Of a stretch of 64,000 nucleotides of DNA, positions 62,882-64,000 are shown in pieces. The first letter of the stretch is position 1. Every line of letters begins with the position of its first letter. Position numbers and translations under genes: made by a program. The notes under the pieces were generated by a model. That model searched no databases and was not told the origin of the DNA. It saw only the letters and a list, made by a program, of their open reading frames with translations. Source of the DNA: Amycolatopsis mongoliensis (lineage in GTDB: Bacteria > Actinomycetota > Actinomycetes > Mycobacteriales > Pseudonocardiaceae); contig NZ_CP127295.1 in the NCBI RefSeq assembly GCF_030285665.1, positions 7,068,001-7,132,000 of the forward strand. Direction: 5' to 3'.

Positions 62882-63813
62882 AGTTCCAGCTGTCGCCGGA
62901 GCAGCGCCAGTTCTCCGCGTCGCTGCACGACCTGCTGGGCGGCGCGGACACCGCCGCCGTCGCGCGGGCCTGGGCCGCGGGTTCGCCCGAGCGCGGCCTG
63001 AAACTGCTGCGCGCCCTCGCCGACCTCGGCGTCCCCGCGTTGCTCGTCGACGAGGACCACGGCGGGCTCGGCGGTTCCCCGGTCGACCTCGTCGTCGCCT
63101 TCGAAGCCCTCGGGTACCACGCCGTGCCCGGCCCTTTGGTCGAAACGGCCGCCGCGGCCCCCGCGGTGCTGACCGGCGACCAGCTCGCCGCGCTGGCCGG
63201 AGGCGAACTCCTCGCCACGGTCGTCGCGCCGCCGGAAGTGCCGCTCGCCCTGGACGCCGACGTCGCCGGAGTGCTCCTCGACCTCAACGAGGGCGAAGTC
63301 ACCGACGTCGGGATCGACCTCGTCCCGTCGATCGATCCGGCCCGGCGGCTGTTCCGGATCACCGGGACCACACGCCCGACCGCCGCCGATCCGATCGCGT
63401 TCGACCGGGGCGTCCTGGCCGTGTCCGCGCAGCTGCTCGGCGCGGGCCAGTGGCTTCTCGACGCTTCGGTCGCCTACGCCAAGCAGCGCAGCCAGTACGG
63501 CCGGGCGATCGGCGAGTACCAAGCGGTCAAGCACCTGCTGGCCGACGTCGTGACGCAGCTCGAACTCGCCCGGCCGCTCCTGTACGGCGCGGCCGTCGCC
63601 GGGGACACCTTCGCCCGCGACGTCTCCGCGGCGAAGGTGATGGCGGGCGATGCCGCCTACCTCGCCGCACGCACGGCCCTCCAGGTGCACGGCGCCATCG
63701 GCTACACCGCCGAACACGACCTCGGCCTGCGGCTGACGAAGGTGCGCGCCCTGGCCGGAGCCTGGGGAACCGGGTCGTTCCACCGCGCGCGCGTCCTGGC
63801 GGCGCTGCGATGA
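62878..63813 (+). CDS. fadE32: Acyl-CoA dehydrogenase-like subunit FadE32
   Basis: The 311-residue ACAD is shorter than FadE31, with a reduced middle domain and the C-terminal segments YAKQRSQYGRAIGEYQAVKH and ALQVHGAIGYTAEHDLGL. Such short steroid ACADs act as one half of a heterotetramer with a neighbour. It is coupled to fadE31 upstream and to the next ACAD by ATGA overlaps. Confidence 0.86.
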   Translation: MKFQLSPEQRQFSASLHDLLGGADTAAVARAWAAGSPERGLKLLRALADLGVPALLVDEDHGGLGGSPVDLVVAFEALGYHAVPGPLVETAAAAPAVLTGDQLAALAGGELLATVVAPPEVPLALDADVAGVLLDLNEGEVTDVGIDLVPSIDPARRLFRITGTTRPTAADPIAFDRGVLAVSAQLLGAGQWLLDASVAYAKQRSQYGRAIGEYQAVKHLLADVVTQLELARPLLYGAAVAGDTFARDVSAAKVMAGDAAYLAARTALQVHGAIGYTAEHDLGLRLTKVRALAGAWGTGSFHRARVLAALR

Positions 63814-64000
63814 CCGATCCCCTGGACACCGAGGAAGCCCAGGCCCTGCGGGACGCGGTGCGATCGCTGCTGACCCGCCGGTCGGGACCGGAGGCGGTCC
63901 GGGCGGCGATGGAGTCACCGCTCGGGTACGACGACAAGCTCTGGTCGACGCTGTGCGAGCAGATCGGCGTCGCCGCCCTCGCGATCCCCGAGCACTACGG
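63810..64000 (+). CDS. fadE33: Acyl-CoA dehydrogenase FadE33-like, N-terminal part (cut by window end)
   Basis: The first 63 codons are visible, starting at an ATG overlapping the fadE32 stop. EEAQALRDAVRSLLTRRSG and LCEQIGVAALAIPEHYG are the N-terminal helices of an acyl-CoA dehydrogenase. Third position after fadE31 and fadE32 points to fadE33, but the catalytic part is outside the window. Confidence 0.75.
   Translation, partial: MTDPLDTEEAQALRDAVRSLLTRRSGPEAVRAAMESPLGYDDKLWSTLCEQIGVAALAIPEHY

Overview
The window is very GC-rich with an extreme G/C bias at third codon positions, many GTG starts, TGA stops, and ATGA/GTGA/TGATG gene overlaps. It also carries probable F420-dependent enzymes, MmpL, PucR-type regulators, a cutinase and a mycobacterial-style steroid ring-degradation locus. 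This indicates a high-GC actinobacterium, most likely of the Pseudonocardiales (Amycolatopsis-like). That placement is inferred from gene content and was not computed.

Region 1 (1-28.3 kb) is a mosaic of small regulator-plus-enzyme modules. Plus-strand and minus-strand genes alternate: the start of a GH43-type sugar hydrolase, LLM-class flavin oxidoreductases, TetR/LysR/XRE regulators next to their targets, a P450-TetR operon divergent from a SnoaL-like protein, an M14 carboxypeptidase, a LysE exporter, a J-domain/NERD fusion, an acyl-CoA ligase and an aldose epimerase. The region is scarred. An IS481-family element sits at the stop codon of a tetR gene, beside a 5'-truncated lipase. At about 9.96 and 13.06 kb, pairs of genes face each other with both 5' ends missing. 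A secreted protein with twelve hexapeptide repeats built on N-G-M-A lies at 13.4-14.7 kb.

Region 2 (28.3-47.9 kb) is a complex-lipid locus. A tightly coupled plus-strand run encodes an MmpL transporter, an MFS transporter, a fatty acyl-AMP ligase, a 2098-residue type I polyketide synthase, an acyl-CoA carboxylase beta subunit (one-base frameshift), an antigen-85/esterase-D-like acyltransferase and a secreted lipase; a cutinase is convergent to the lipase. Two PucR-type regulators flank the block. The gene set parallels the mycobacterial mycolate-condensation locus (fadD32-pks13-accD4-fbp-culp6), but the synthase also has DH and KR domains. The proposed route is: ligase loads a long acyl chain on the N-terminal carrier, carboxylase makes the extender, synthase condenses and reduces, thioesterase releases, and transporters and secreted acyltransferase handle export and transfer.

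Region 3 (47.9-50.0 kb) holds a quinone-oxidoreductase/HxlR redox pair and an unrecognised, twice-frameshifted gene.

Region 4 (50.1-64.0 kb, continuing off the end) is the steroid ring C/D (HIP) catabolic locus: two SDRs, echA20, ipdA, ipdB, ipdC and an F420-dependent glucose-6-phosphate dehydrogenase on plus; fadE30-ipdF-fadA6 on minus; then fadD3, an enoyl-CoA hydratase, fadE31, fadE32 and the start of fadE33 on plus. Two promoters carry near-identical GAAC-N2-GTTC operators of KstR type. No kstR or kstR2 gene is in the window.

Long perfect inverted repeats occur between convergent genes, and one related copy lies inside the polyketide synthase coding sequence. No rRNA, tRNA or CRISPR array was recognised.
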